From positions 9,858,001 to 9,922,000 of the forward strand of contig JAGUCH010000003.1 of the NCBI GenBank assembly GCA_019096065.1: a DNA stretch of 64,000 bases, given 5' to 3'. Within the stretch, counting starts at the first letter, position 1; each line of letters opens with the position of its first letter. The DNA is from Paracyclopina nana (taxonomy: Eukaryota > Arthropoda > Copepoda > Cyclopoida > Cyclopettidae). Below are positions 1-13,343 of this stretch, piece after piece. The notes beneath the pieces were generated by a model that saw nothing but the letters and a program-made list of their open reading frames with translations, ran no database searches and was not told the origin of the DNA. The translations under genes and the position numbers were made by a program.

Positions 1-1901
1 CTGAAACTAGGTTATAAGTAGGCAAAATACATCAATATTTATAGAGTCTAATTTGTTGTAGGCTTTTCAGGTTTTGTAGGCTTATTCCTAGGTATTTGTA
101 GCCCAGCTTTAGGGGCATGTTGTGTCATCTTGCAGTCAGATCAATTTTCAGTCCGCCCATTTCCAGAAGAATTGGAGTCGAAAAAAGTTCTTCCTCAAAA
201 ACGCCTTTTGAAAATTGCGTGGAAACACGCGCATCCAACACTTAAAAAGTGTTGCAGCAGCCACCCAGTTGTAAAAATTGACATCATTCACCATCTCCCT
301 AAGGCAGATAAAATCAATAAAAAATTCCTATGAAATTGCAGGCCCAGCTGCTAATTTTTCCATGCTATTGAATTACCTTCAATGTAACAATGTTTTTGTG
401 GTTGGTTGCATGGTAAGCAAAATTGGCTCTCATTATGCTATGAGCATGCCTTTTTTCCTCATCACTATTTTTACTGCCAATTCTTATGCAAAACTGAAGC
501 TTGATCTGATTTTCTCTTCCAGAGTCCAATTTTTAGCTCTTGAAGGTCAGCAACAAAAGAGGCTTTATTACAGACTCGTGTGTGGGTTGGCTAATTGTTC
601 CTTTATAAATCTTTGGAGCCCCAAGATGGTTTTTCCTTTTTATTACTATTAATGCTCATTTTTTGGCTCCAAAATGGTGTAATGATGATTATTCCAATTT
701 GGCCATTTTGAGCCTGCTGTTGCTTCCAGCCATAAAAATGCATAATTTATCAATAATTTGTTATTGCAATCAAATCAACTGGTTTTTGAGCATAAATTAA
801 GCCTAAATTTTTCAAGTTACTTACAAAAAGAGGCTGACAATAATCATCACTCAAATTGTCCCATCAAAGGTGAAAACCTGACAAATGTGTCAAAGGATTT
901 GATAGCTTAAAAGAAGCAGCTTGCTTTGGTTTGGCAAGGTCAATACATAATGAAGAGTTAAATGCAAAGTAGGAGTGGAAACACATATCAATGTCAAGGA
1001 GAAACTTTCAGTTGAAGAAGAAGAGGAACAATGTTCATTAGTGGCTGATATTCCATTATTTACCAAATTAGCAAGTTGAGTGGCAAAAAAAGGTGGAAGC
1101 AGATTAGCAGTGAATTTGTGGGTATCTTTTTTGTGTCACCTACTGGCAATAGTAAGGCCATCATTAGTATTATTAGCAGCAACAAAATTGCTTTGTTCAT
1201 GAGGAAATTGGCACAAGGACATGCACCAATTTATGCCATAGAGTAAAGGGGAAGTCAACTGGATTAGGCCAAATATAGAAATGGGACTTGCAATGGGTGG
1301 TTTTTGCCTGAGCTCACTTTTTTGGGGATTTGCTATTAGCCTGAGTCATCATCATTTCAATAAAGCCAAATAACTGAGGGAATATTCTCCCTTAAGGTCA
1401 CACACACAAATCAATGACTCTCATTATTTCTCTCCATATTTATGTGCAACAACATGGAGAAAATTCCAATTTTGTATGCTGAAGAAGGCCTTGTTTAATT
1501 AACTTCCTTCAAGGCCACCTGGCCTTTTAAATAGTCAAGTTTATTGGGTATTGTCTGCTTGTAAATAATTTCAAGTCCAGGACGAGGAAAAGAAGCTTCA
1601 TTAGATCTATCTGATCAGCTTTAAGGTAGATGCTAGTAATCACTTCCATATATGCCTAGGCTTACTTTGCAATTGCTGCATGCAGCCTTCCATTTGATAG
1701 AGTAATAGGAAACAGATATAAAGTTCTATGTTTTAGTCAGTATCTTGATTTCCAAGATACTATTATGCTTTAATTTTAAATATGATCAAGTGCTGATCAT
1801 ATTATTCAATTTCACTTTTTGTTGAAGCATGTGCTTTTTTGTTAAAATATTGTATTTGTATTAAATAGTGAAGTATTGTGAAAATGAATCCAACTTCAGG
1901 T

Positions 1902-1922
1902 TTTCAGTCATCTGAACTGAAA
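1902..1922 (-). repeat. Family A MITE, degenerate copy (core)
   Basis: TTTCAGT-CATCTGA-ACTGAAA with traces of the neighbouring CAAGATTTTC end to about 1965. Confidence 0.45.
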
Positions 1923-3187
1923 TTGAAATCTGAAGTAAAATTTTTTTCACCAAGATTTCCCCCCTACTTTGCATTTGATCGTGACTTTTTTGGGTAATGT
2001 GCGGGCTATTTCATAAGTGTACCCTGTTGCTGCTCAAGTCAACGAGGGTCACTATATGGTTATGTGGGTTATTAAAAACGTGATCGCGAGATTATGCCCG
2101 ATCTGTCCCATAAATAATGCCAATTAATGGATTGTTATGGCAAAAATTGATTTCCATCTATACACTGAGGGGTTATCAGATTGAATTTCTCTTCAAGTCC
2201 CCTGTTCAAAGGAGCATGAAATCGTGAAAAGGTCAAGCAAGGTCACACTCTTTAAAGGACATTTGCTAATACTGTACCACCATATCACGTGGCTTGTGTT
2301 TTGCCATGTATATGACCGATTGAGGGTTATCCTCTTCGAGTTATCGTGACATTTGGTGGCTTGTCCATTCCTCAGTTGGAAGATCCTTGTTTTGGCCATG
2401 GTCATTGCAAAATGGATCTCCTTTGTGATTTTGGCAATGATTATATGCCTTCTTCGCATGTATCCAGTATTGAGCAATGAATTTCCCTGCAAATTTCCCT
2501 GCTGCCAAAAACTTTTTTTTGGCTTTTTTCACCAACTTTTGGCTGGAAATTGTCAGATGCTTCTGATGGCATGATAACCTGTCTGTCTGGTCATTTAATT
2601 AAAAAGTGGTTTTTATGCCCTTAGAAGACTAGCACGCACTTGAGAAGACCTTGATTTCGATCCTTTTTTTTCTGATACACCAGCAAAGGAACCTTAAAAC
2701 AATGGATATTTTGTAGGGCTATGGAAAACAATGAAAGTAGCGCAACTTTATGGCATCTTTGAAACCACTTGCATATCATGGAATGTTGAGCACGTCTTAA
2801 GGTTTCATCCATTACTAGGGCTGTAATTTCCTTGCAAGTCGTGAGTGTCTCCCACCCAATGAGTTTAGCATTACATTTCCATATGTCACTAATAAAAAAC
2901 CAGTTTCTCCCTTCTGATCATCCACCTCCTTGGCCCAGGAATCTGACCCTGATTTGCTTTGTTTTAAAGGACAATTCTTTGCATATACTACACCAAAGTA
3001 ACTGTTATGCTATGTCAGTGCAACTCTTCTATACCATTTCTCTATGCTTTTCTACCCAGTGTACTTTTATGGCGCTAATCCTGGTTATATCTCGTATCGT
3101 CACGAGTCTTCTCACACCACCACATTTAATGGTGATAATCAACTTTATTTTAAGCCTATTAAGCCTTATTGCGATGATGTTCCTCAG

Positions 3188-3356
3188 AGAAAATCTTGAC
3201 GTGTAGAAAAGTTCTGCTTTTGATTTGCAATTTCAGTTTGGGAGACTGAAAATTAAATTGAGTGAAGAAAATCAAGTCTCATTGATTCACTGTTTGATTT
3301 AAATATGAGACTAAGCCAAAAAATGCCAGTGAACGTCAAAACTGAAAATGTCGACA
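3188..3356 (+). repeat. Family A MITE
   Basis: Starts AAAATCTTGACGT; core at 3231-3251 with spacer TTGGGAG; CAAGTCTCATTGATTC and an AAAATGTCG end follow. Confidence 0.75.
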
Positions 3357-4445
3357 AACCATAAAAAAGCCGTATTTTATGAGAAGGAAGCTAGTGACTT
3401 GGGAGGATTAACCTTCATTTTTCCCTTTGATGGTGGTTAGCTGTACTGTATGGGTGAAACTGGATTGATTTTGCAATATCAGAACTCGTGACAATTATCA
3501 GCCAAACTTTGACATACTCTTTAGTCACGCATTGGATGTGTGTTGGGCATGGAATAGGGATGATGATGGCAAGCTTGCCAAAAATGTTTCATTTTGCAAG
3601 CCAGTACCAATTTCACTTCTCATTTCAACACCTCTTCAGCATATGAAGAAGGATGATTGCTCATCAGCAAAAGTGGAGGTAGCTCACCTTCTTTGAATAC
3701 TCAATGAAGAAAAGAAACTTTCTACCTTACTTTTTAGAAGGGTGGCAGCCACCTCTAGTCAAATTGGACTCATCTTCTCATTAATACTTCCATTTGGCTA
3801 AGTGTTTGCTATTCTTAGAACTAACTAACAGTTAATGAAAAGATTCCTCAGCTTCTCCAAGATGGAGTTAATTAGGCTGAAAAAGTTCCTTTTACCTGGT
3901 TGAAACTTGAAGCTGGAAAGCCATTTCTCTGCCAAGACCAGCATTAATTTCATCCTAGTGAAAATTGCCTGTTTTTGGTGCTTGGAGGAAATTCCAGTAT
4001 TTTCTGGCCACTTTCAAGTATGTTTACATTGGGATTGAAGAGATGGGCTCCTCCCTAAGAAATTGACTAGATGTCAAAATTCTATGGGCTTCTACTTCAG
4101 TGTGAAAGTTGAGTAATTTTTCTTGCTTGGGCTGTGGTGAAGATGACATGCATTTTACTTGGGCCTGAATGATGACTATCCATGCCATTATGACTGGAGA
4201 ATGTTTTGACCAGAATCTTTATCTCTCTCCTTGCAGGTAAGCAATTTTTCGCAATGCCTCAAAGTGGGATTTGCCAGTTCCCCACTCAAGTTGTGACCCC
4301 CCACTTTGCCACAAGAAAAGGTAGCTGTCATTGCTTTGAATTGTGAAATGAGTTCAAGAGCTCTTTTAATTGTGAGCTAGTGAGGTAGCAAAACCACTGA
4401 AGAATTATCCCTAGAAACTTTGTAACATTTACAACCTTAGCAAAT

Positions 4446-4600
4446 TTGACACTTGGAGTTTCAATTCAGTTTTTGAGACTGAAAACAGCATTGAATGATA
4501 CAAATCGAGTCTCATCAATTAGACATTTGGTTTTAATGCATCATTCAGCCAAAAAAATGTATCTTGCGTGTAAACTGCAAAAGTCGTCAAAGCATGTTTT
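4446..4600 (+). repeat. Family A MITE
   Basis: Core 4464-4484 (spacer TTTTGAG), CGAGTCTCATCAATTAG, GCCAAAAAAATGTATCTTGCG and GTCGTCAAAG end. Confidence 0.75.
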
Positions 4601-4877
4601 AAGTATTGTTTTTGCTAGGAATGAGGTGTTTAAGACCAAATACCTAATTGTTGAATTATGCTCTCAAGTTCCTCATTCTTTCGTGCTGTTGTGGGTGACC
4701 CTAATTGCTGCACTAGGTGCCATCATTTGCTCCGTTATTCATTCCACTTTTGAAGCATCAAGTCCAACTTTACTTTTAGCAGTTCATCATTTAAGCATTG
4801 TCATTCAAGGTGCTAGATGAGATGGGAAAAACTATTTCAAGGGCAGATTTGTTGTGTACTGTGCGCCATCTTCTTTC

Positions 4878-4892
4878 TGTGTGTGTGTGTGT
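4878..4892. repeat. (GT)n microsatellite
   Basis: Short GT run. A similar run is at 5699-5714. Confidence 0.7.
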
Positions 4893-5298
4893 TCACATGA
4901 GTGGCCTTCTTAAGGAAAATTTTGAACAACCAAAAAAAAATGTTTGGCAAGCACTTTTTTATGCTGCTGCTGCTGCCATTTTACAATTGTAGCCCCCTTT
5001 GGCAAAAGCACTAATTAGATTGCGTGACTTTCACACATGCGAAATTTGTGACACATGTCAACATGTGTTGTTGCACTTACCAGCCATAGCAAATCTGCTA
5101 ATTTCTAAATGCATCCATTTTAAAATGTTAAGGACTTAACACGATGATGAGTGAAAACTCACACAAGTGAATCTAATTTGATAATGACTTCCTCTTATGT
5201 TTAAAAACATTAACTCCTTAATTTTTAGGTTTAGCTTGTTTAAGAAAGTCAAGTATGTTATATGTATTATATGTTAGGAAAAATTAAGCGAAATAAGC

Positions 5299-5475
5299 TA
5301 TGACGACATTTTACGTTTTGTCGCAAGATTCATTTTTTTGGCTTTATGTAATATTTGCTTCAAGTGTATGCTTAATGAGACTTGATTGGGATCGTTCAAT
5401 TTTGTTTTCAGTCTCCAAAACTGAATTTGATTTCCATGGTAAAAAGGTTACCTTCCGTCAAGATTTTGCCTTGCT
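5299..5475 (-). repeat. Family A MITE
   Basis: Reverse copy: GACGACATTTTACG, TGAGACTTGATTGG, core 5406-5426 (spacer CTCCAAA), CGTCAAGATTTTGCC. Confidence 0.75.
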
Positions 5476-8086
5476 TTTGAGCATAGGACATCTTTATTGA
5501 AACTGCTGTAAAACGAGCTCTTAACAAAAATAGCACCTTGTCTTCAGCCAAGATTGGACCATTTTCACATATAACATATACCCACTTAGTAGTGTATGGT
5601 ACTCCAGGAGATTCTTCCTCGTGATGAGGCCATTAAATCTGAAGGATGATGATGATATTCAAAAACATGACCTCTAAATTGTTGGAGCAATTTAGCATGT
5701 GTGTGTGTGTGTGTTCACAAAAGGAATCTAAAGCAAATAATCAACACGTGGTTGGCCGAAATGGCTGACTTTTGTTAACTCACGTTGGCCAATTAAAAAA
5801 GGTCAGCCAAGAAAAGTCCTTATCTCCACAAAAGGTTACTTGATTGACTAATTGTGCAGAAGCAGCCTTGATTGAAAGCAAAAGTTCATTTCTCATACTT
5901 TTCCATTGAAAATGGCCAAATAGCTGAACGAAAAACCAACTTTGGGACAGTTAGAAAAACTCTTATTTGCCACTTGAAGAAATTGCAATTCAAGATTTTC
6001 ATTGCCAATATTGGTTTAAGTTGGGTCTTCACTAGGGAATTTTTTAGTAGGTTATAGATTTTTTATTATATAGCCATACTTATAGAATTGAGTGTATGCT
6101 TTTCCATTTTGTGAGCTCTGATGGCGAAGCCACAAGAGCCTCCAATTTTGGGCTTGCCTTAAAATTAGATTTGAAAGTGGAAACTCAATTTGCAGAGTGT
6201 GGTACTCTTGTTATACTAATTTGAAACTAGATATGTAAAATATTCCTCTGCTTTCATTTCTCCACTTTTCCTCTGTCAAAAAAATATTCCATCTGCCTTA
6301 TAAAGAACAAAAAATAATTGTGTCTAGCACCAGCCATAAAAAAATGTTTCAAGTTTTCCTCTGACTTATTCCTTTCCCCAAAAAGCCAAAGATGTAATGT
6401 TATGTTTCGCAAGAATTGGTCAAAGTCATATCATTGATCTATGAACCACATAACCCCGTTTGATGGATGCGTTTCCTGCCAAGAATCTTTCTTTCGACAG
6501 ATTGAATTATTTTGTCTACAACCGAATTCCAAAAGTTGAGGTGATGGAAAGATCACGAGTTTTCACTTAATTTGCTGAATCCGATTGCCATTTTTTCTTC
6601 CTCCAGGTTCCGCCCTAACTACATAAAGACGATGATGCATCAAATGTCAGGCCAAATAGCATTCGAAAAGCTAGATCGGAAAATAGCCCAAGTAGATCTA
6701 TGTGCGCATCCAAGCCTTGAGGCTGAGCTACGCAGCTTTTGGCGTCATAGTATTAAGGCTGACCCACAAAAAACCAACTTGTGCATTTTTAGAGCTTTTG
6801 AAAATTATTTTGAGCATCTATTCTAATAGACAAAATGTAGTTCTATTTTTAAAGGTCAGGCTCTATCTTAAGTAAATAAGCATTCTTTATTTATGAGTCA
6901 GACTCTAGACAGATTTTTTTGCTATTTCACTTCCTGAGTTCTGTGTCAATCTGGATTTTTTTCCATTGAGAATTCATAGATTTTTAATTGAAAAAGAACT
7001 ACTACCTTCCTTTGGTGGATTTAATTGTAATTGCTTAAGTGCAGCACTCAGACAAATTTGAGGCACATAAATGTTGTAATTAGAGAGGTGTCAAATACAC
7101 ATCAATTATTGCTGATATTACTGATGTGATAAAAGTTGACCATTCTTGGCTGAAATGTGTCAAAAATGACTTGGATGGCATTGGCCAAAAAAAAGTATAA
7201 GTGTAAACTTTTGGTTGCAGCCTTAAGTTTTTCCTCATTGTTGTGAGTAGGAGACAACAAAAGAACCACCGCACACGAGGTCAATCTTTAGAGAAGATGA
7301 TTGGGTAGAAATGACAATAATCAGATCACAATCTCTGGAAAGAGACAAATTCGAGCGCACTACAAATGTCGCTGATCTCATCGAAAAATGTGCACGATCA
7401 ATGCCTATTTTATTACTACATGACTTATAACTGTTCAAAAGAAACCGATTAGCCATGCCTTGGAATTGATTTCCACAAGGGTATATACCAAAAAGAGCTA
7501 TTTTTCTACCAGTCACTTTTTATTTGTGAATTGTCTTGAAGTGACCTAAATGAAAAGCTTGGCTCAAATTAGAGCTTGCAAGGAACTATAATGTGTAAAC
7601 TGAACAGAGATCAGCTGATGAGGAATTTGACTTGAAAAATGGTCTCAGGTCAGTAGTAGTCAATAATCAAAGGTGCCTGAAAGAGACTTCCTTTTTTCGG
7701 TTCTTCATTATTATTTTTCAATGCTAGTTCACACTTCTTCTGTGGGCTCCTCGAGGTTAATTATATTTGCCCAAGATGATCATGCCCTTAGCCGGAAATG
7801 TTTGCTTAATTGATGGCAAAATCTTTATAGCACCATCCGAGCAGGCCAATTATGCTCATATTGTCTGTCGATTTGCCATCCATCACTTAGCGTATAGCAT
7901 GCAATGGGAGATTACCTGATCTATACCATGGTATATCCTACTGAAGATCACTTTGGACATTGATGCTTATCAATCAGAATCTAGCTCAGGCGATCTTTTA
8001 TTAAGATAATTCATTGCTTTTAGCCTCCTCAATGCAGATATAAAAAAATGGAATATTTTTATGTAATTTTTTATTGTTAATAAATA

Positions 8087-8215
8087 CTGTTAACAAATGA
8101 ACGATATTACAAATGAGACTCGATTGATGCCAAGCAACTTTGTTTCCACTTCATACAAATATAATTGTTTGTACCTGCAAAGTATTTTTTTGCGTAAAGA
8201 TTTTCTTTAATTTCA
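8087..8215 (-). repeat. Family A MITE, degenerate
   Basis: AATGAGACTCGATTG and GCGTAAAGATTTTC are kept; the inverted core is lost. Confidence 0.5.
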
Positions 8216-9139
8216 TGAATGAGCTTAACTTAAGTGTTGTGCTAATAAATTACTCACTTTTCCATTAGCCATAATTGAAGTTTGTTGCCAAACTACTTTT
8301 TAAAATATATTGCTGCATCCATAGCATTTTTTTCTGCTGCCATCCTAATTTGGAAGTCAACCAGTCTTCTGCATACATATTGTGACAATAATAATGGCTC
8401 TGAAAAAAAGGAGACTCAATGTCAAGGCTGTGAACTTCAAAAATCAGCAACGATCAGGGCCATCTGGTATCAGTACCAATTTATGCTCAAAACAGCCGTT
8501 CTTTGTTGTTGCTGGAAAAAGCGTGACCAGAAAGTACCCTTAGAAAATGGCCTTTTAAGCACATCCTGGCTCTTTGTTGGCTTCTTGGACTATTCTACCT
8601 TTTGATCGTAATTGGATTCTGTCCCATTTCTATTTTGCTCAATTTTGGCATTTGCTGTAGTACTTTTGGCAAGTGTCTATAAAAAGTAGCCATATGTTTA
8701 TAGCATACATGAGCAGTCTAGACAGCTCAATAAAATATACATATTCTACTGTAGGGCAACTCTTTGTTTGCTCCGAAATATGCACTTGGTAATTCACGAA
8801 AAACAGGAGCCCAATTAAGGCCTTTTGGGTGGAGGTGGAGACCCCGTTAAAAAACTCCTTTTATGGTTGGCATCACGAGCAGGTCAACTGGCTTAAGTAA
8901 TAATCATCCCTTATGGGTGGATTTTTCAAGCTTGAATAGAGCCATTTTCACACTGCACTTGCACCACGCTGAGAATCACGCTCAAATGCCTCCTACTTTC
9001 ACTGTAACTTTTCTTCCTTTTCCACCCAGAAGAAAAAAAATAAAAGTGTGGGCTTGCAATTTTCAATTGAAAGTCACCAATTACTTTAATACATTCCATT
9101 ACATTATGAGCAATATATCGCTATTTGTGTGACTTTCAT

Positions 9140-9330
9140 CTATGAAATGAAGGAAAATCTTGGCGCAAAGAAACAATTCTCCTCTTTGCACAATTTAGTT
9201 TGTTCATGCTGATTACAAACATATTTGGCACCAATTGAGTCTCGTTTGTGGTTATGCTCATTTGTAAACATAACTTATTCAAAAAAGAAGCGTTGATTAT
9301 GACGTCAAAATTGAAAAGTGTTTGACTACT
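9140..9330 (+). repeat. Family A MITE, degenerate
   Basis: GAAGGAAAATCTTGGCG start, ATTGAGTCTCGTTTG, and GACGTCAAAATTG end; the core is lost. Confidence 0.5.
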
Positions 9331-10928
9331 GAACTGAGTTGCATGGTTTTATGGCCACCAAATAGGCAATCAAAAGTCTTCTCAAATACTTTCTCTCCAG
9401 TTTTAGGCAGAAGCCTCATTTAGCATTCAAGCAGTATTTGTCATGCTCAATTTGAATACCAATAGTTGTCTTCATAGGTGGGCCTCTGAAGCTCAAAGCC
9501 TATATTTGACTCACAAATGACACATAGGTGTACATTCCCTTTGGAAAACCCAAGTTTTCCCCCCTAAAAAATCCTCCTGCCCAAAATATTGTGGTTGTCA
9601 ACTGAAAATCACTGGTCATGCTGACTTGAAAATGGGGTCCTTTATTTTTCATCTTCATGGGCCCAAAAATGTGTGAAATATCTGCTCGTTTTTCGGATTC
9701 GTTATATTCAATAAACTGGTGGGTCACGACTTTGTTTGTGTTACCTGGCAAAAGGACGAATTGACGCAGAATTAGGAAATGTGGAGCTACAATTCCAATT
9801 GTGGGGTCGGTCGAAAATTATTTTCATGTCCGCCTACGAAAAACGAGGCCCTCAAGGCTTGTGAACTACCTCCATCTTGAATCAAGATCCCCAATAATAT
9901 TTCCCATTTCAATCCATGTGTCCAAAATGCCAAGGATAGAATTAAGGGTTATGCTATTATTAATCTGAATGCTGGGAGTTTTCATTGAAATTAAGCTGGT
10001 CCTTGTCCAAACATCAATTTAATTCAGATTTTCCCATCAAATTACAAGTTACCATGGACATTAGTAATGCCAAAATGCATGATCCATCCTTTGTTGGTAA
10101 TATTAAAATGATCAAGTTCTTTTTCACTCCTATGCAGTGAAAGTTATTTTTCATGATATAAAAGAGTGACGACATTCACGAAGTCCTAGGTGAACAATGG
10201 AACATCCAGGGAAAATCGGGCATTTTTGAGCCTGAGGAATTCCGGTGATTTCACACCCTACATAGCACCTATAGCATTTTTGGGATCTTTTCCATGTCAA
10301 AATGCAAATGGAGTTCATTTGAGAACTATTTGATTGTAGAATTAAATGTTGTTTTTGAATGACCATGCTCTATTTTTTGTCACCATGAAGGTTTTTTTTG
10401 GCAGAAAAGTGAGCTCAAATCAAAAAACCAATCAATGACACTCATTTGCCGTCTTTTGTTTTGACTTTCACTCCTCATAACTGAAATTGAGGACAGATGA
10501 TAAATTGTTCTTTACAACCAGATTTTTGCTTACATTTCAAATGGATGTCGCATTCTTTGCTTGCAAAAAACTGAATGTATGAAGATGACTCTTCCATTAT
10601 TTACTTTTATTGCGCCAATATAAATATCATATAGCAATAAATCCATTGCATCTTGATGGATGACAAAACACCCTTTTAAAGGATGAGAGATTTCTCTTTG
10701 GAAGTAGTAGTAAGCCAAGACTGATCTAAATGTGTGCATTACTTGGCCTTGGAATTGATCATCATCTTGGATTGATTATGATTTTCACATGCTGACTCCA
10801 AAGCACGTGAGCACGTTCAGCCAAAGCCATTTTGTAAAGTGCATTTTCCCCCCATTCTAATCATGGCTGCTGCAATTAGGCATGACATTACTTTGCTTAC
10901 GAAGCATGCGATGATCATCTGCAAAATC

Positions 10929-11105
10929 GAGGAAAATCTTATCGAAACTAACCTTTACACATCCCTTTTCAATTTCAGTTTGCGGGACTGAAAACAAAAA
11001 CGAAAGTTTTCAATCGAGTCTCATTACGCTGACATTTGATTTGTAAACATTTTTTGCCAAAAAATTCCTCTTTCTGTCTGTAATACGAAACATCGTCAAG
11101 CGCAA
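10929..11105 (+). repeat. Family A MITE
   Basis: GAGGAAAATCTTATCG start, core 10973-10993 (spacer TTGCGGG), ATCGAGTCTCATTACG, CATCGTCAAG end. Confidence 0.75.
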
Positions 11106-11789
11106 TACATTGCTGCTAGAACAGCTTACAGGTGCACAACATGAAACAAGGTGATGTATTTCAGCCTGGTAATTGACACACATAATTCAGTCACGACACA
11201 ATAGTAGAACCACTTAACACTTTTCCATCTCATTGAAGAACATAAGTCTTGTGTTCGGATCCTGTACGAGGTCAATCTGTTGGGTCACGAAAATAGCAGA
11301 GTTGGTATTTTTTCTCAAGGCAATGATGATGAGACACATCTGAAGAAATTCTCTCGTCAAAGGTCAAAAATTGAGAAATTAGAGCAAATATCAAGGAGTT
11401 TTGGCATGGCACCAAGGCAACTCATGAATTTTTCTGCCATAATTTAAAAAAGGAAACCAATAAATCAAGCTGCCCATAAATCATCTAAAAGGTATGCTCC
11501 ATATTCCTGCAGGCTCAAAACTTTTTGATTATGCAAATGCCGGAAGAGTTTGCACAGTGGTAGGTCCACTCTTGTTGTTTCTTGGACAAGAAATGTCTAC
11601 TGGTTGATGGCTTTAATCTGAATTCGTGCCAAAGTTTCAGTTCTAAGCCAATTCACATGCTAAATATGAGCATAACATGTGTTTTAGCTCAACTTTCAAT
11701 TTTCTTCGAGGTTTATAATTTTTGTCATGAAAGTTAATTTTTGGCCAAAAATGGTTTCCAAATCAACTGTCCTTCAAATGAACACAATT

Positions 11790-11860
11790 GTTATCATTCA
11801 ATTTTAGTTTCAGTCAGTGAAACTGAAATTGTAAAGTAAAGTAACTCGTTTCTTAACAAC
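11790..11860 (-). repeat. Family A MITE fragment
   Basis: Core 11808-11828 (spacer CAGTGAA) with little else recognisable. Confidence 0.45.
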
Positions 11861-12945
11861 ATCGACATAGTATTTGTTTGAAATGAGGTTATTGGTGTAT
11901 ATTTTGAAGAAGCTCTAAAATTGATAACTTTATTGGATTTTCCATCTGATCCAACCTTAAATCATTTCAGCACTCACAATCCAATCTTAGCTTTATGGCA
12001 ACTTCCATAAAAGGTACCATGCATCACCGCCTCTTTAAAAAAATATAAGTAAGGTAATTGGCACTCTTTGGAAGGCTTCAAAAATTAGTGCTCTTTTTTG
12101 AGTCAGCAGCTCAGAGATGGAATAAACTTTTGATGCACATATGGCTGCAGATCTTCAACTGGAGATGATGCATTTTGTTAAATTAACTGTTACCTTATGC
12201 CAGCCCCCTTTTCATGCCATTAGCCATGGTCCTCAAATCAGCAATTTTTTCCAGCAAAATCAAACAATCACCAATTGTTTCCTTTGCCCAAGTAAAAAAA
12301 ATGGAAATGCTTCTTGCCTCATAAAAATTCACAGTTTGATAGTAAATTCATAAATGATGATCTCTAACGAGGGAAAGTGGAATCTTTTGTCTAACCTAAT
12401 TGAAAGATTATCGTAGTTTTCCATCAAATAATTCCCTATTATTTAAAATGTCGGTTTTTTCCAACGTCTCTCAGCTTGGGTTGAATATTCTGCCAGCGTT
12501 CACTCAATTTCAGTTTGACATTTTTTGACATTCCACAAAGCCAGGCTATTTTCACTTTACATCCTTCTTTGCAAAAAGCAATCTCGTCTCTTGTCAATGC
12601 TATGCACTCAACTATAATAAAACAACTCCAATTTTGCTATGCACATACCTTTCAGCAGTCAATGTCAATAATATTGGGGAAAAAAATCTTTACTCGAGTT
12701 TTCCTTCTATGTCCAATTTCATTATTGAAAAATGAGCGCAATCATCAAATATTCCAATTGAGTTATTCAACAATTTATGTTCATTAGCAACTGATTACAC
12801 TGACATCAAAGTGATATCATCTCCAAAAACTAGGAGTCATTTGAAGCTGTTTAAAGAATGACATTTCAGCCATAATTACACCAATGCATTTGTAATTTTC
12901 AAGTTATATCTAATGATAAGTTATGATATCATTTTGATCCTCTAA

Positions 12946-13343
12946 TGCCTTGTTCATATATTAAGAATGCCTTAAGGTATGGAAAAAATTGTCCTAAGAA
13001 AAAGTGAATCTGTTGCTGACTGCCACTCGACAAGTTCAGCTTGGGGCCGAGCAGCGTTTTTAATGGCAATTTTCGCTATTACGTCTCATGGTTTTCAGTG
13101 TATTTCAAAACAAACTAGCTTTCTTGAAGTATCTTTGATAAAAGATGAAATTTACCAATTGATTTTGCTTAAAATGCGGAGCACTTAGTAGTCAAAATTA
13201 GATTTTTTTACTTTCAAGTTGGCTTAAAGTCGATCTGATTTTTTGTATCGGCTAGCGCGCTTGTATTAAGACATTTTTTCTCCTCTCCTTAAGGCGTTTT
13301 TCGTGCATTTTCCTAAGGAGTTTGTGGCGTACATGAACAGACA
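12946..13343 (+). mobile_element. 400-bp MITE, family C, copy 1
   Basis: Its ends form an inverted repeat of the form TGYCYTGTTCATRTA, flanked by TAA and TTA. About 80-85% similar by eye to the inverted copy at 32250-32656. It contains no conserved ORF; the 69-aa frame here is not kept in the other copy. Confidence 0.7.

Noticed and set aside
6594-6826. Exon-like frame after acceptor tttcttcctccag
   Set aside because: No partner exon, no donor and no family match; the frame ends in AT-rich text.
13071-13188. Coding potential inside 12946-13343
   Set aside because: The frame is not preserved in the related copy at 32250-32656.
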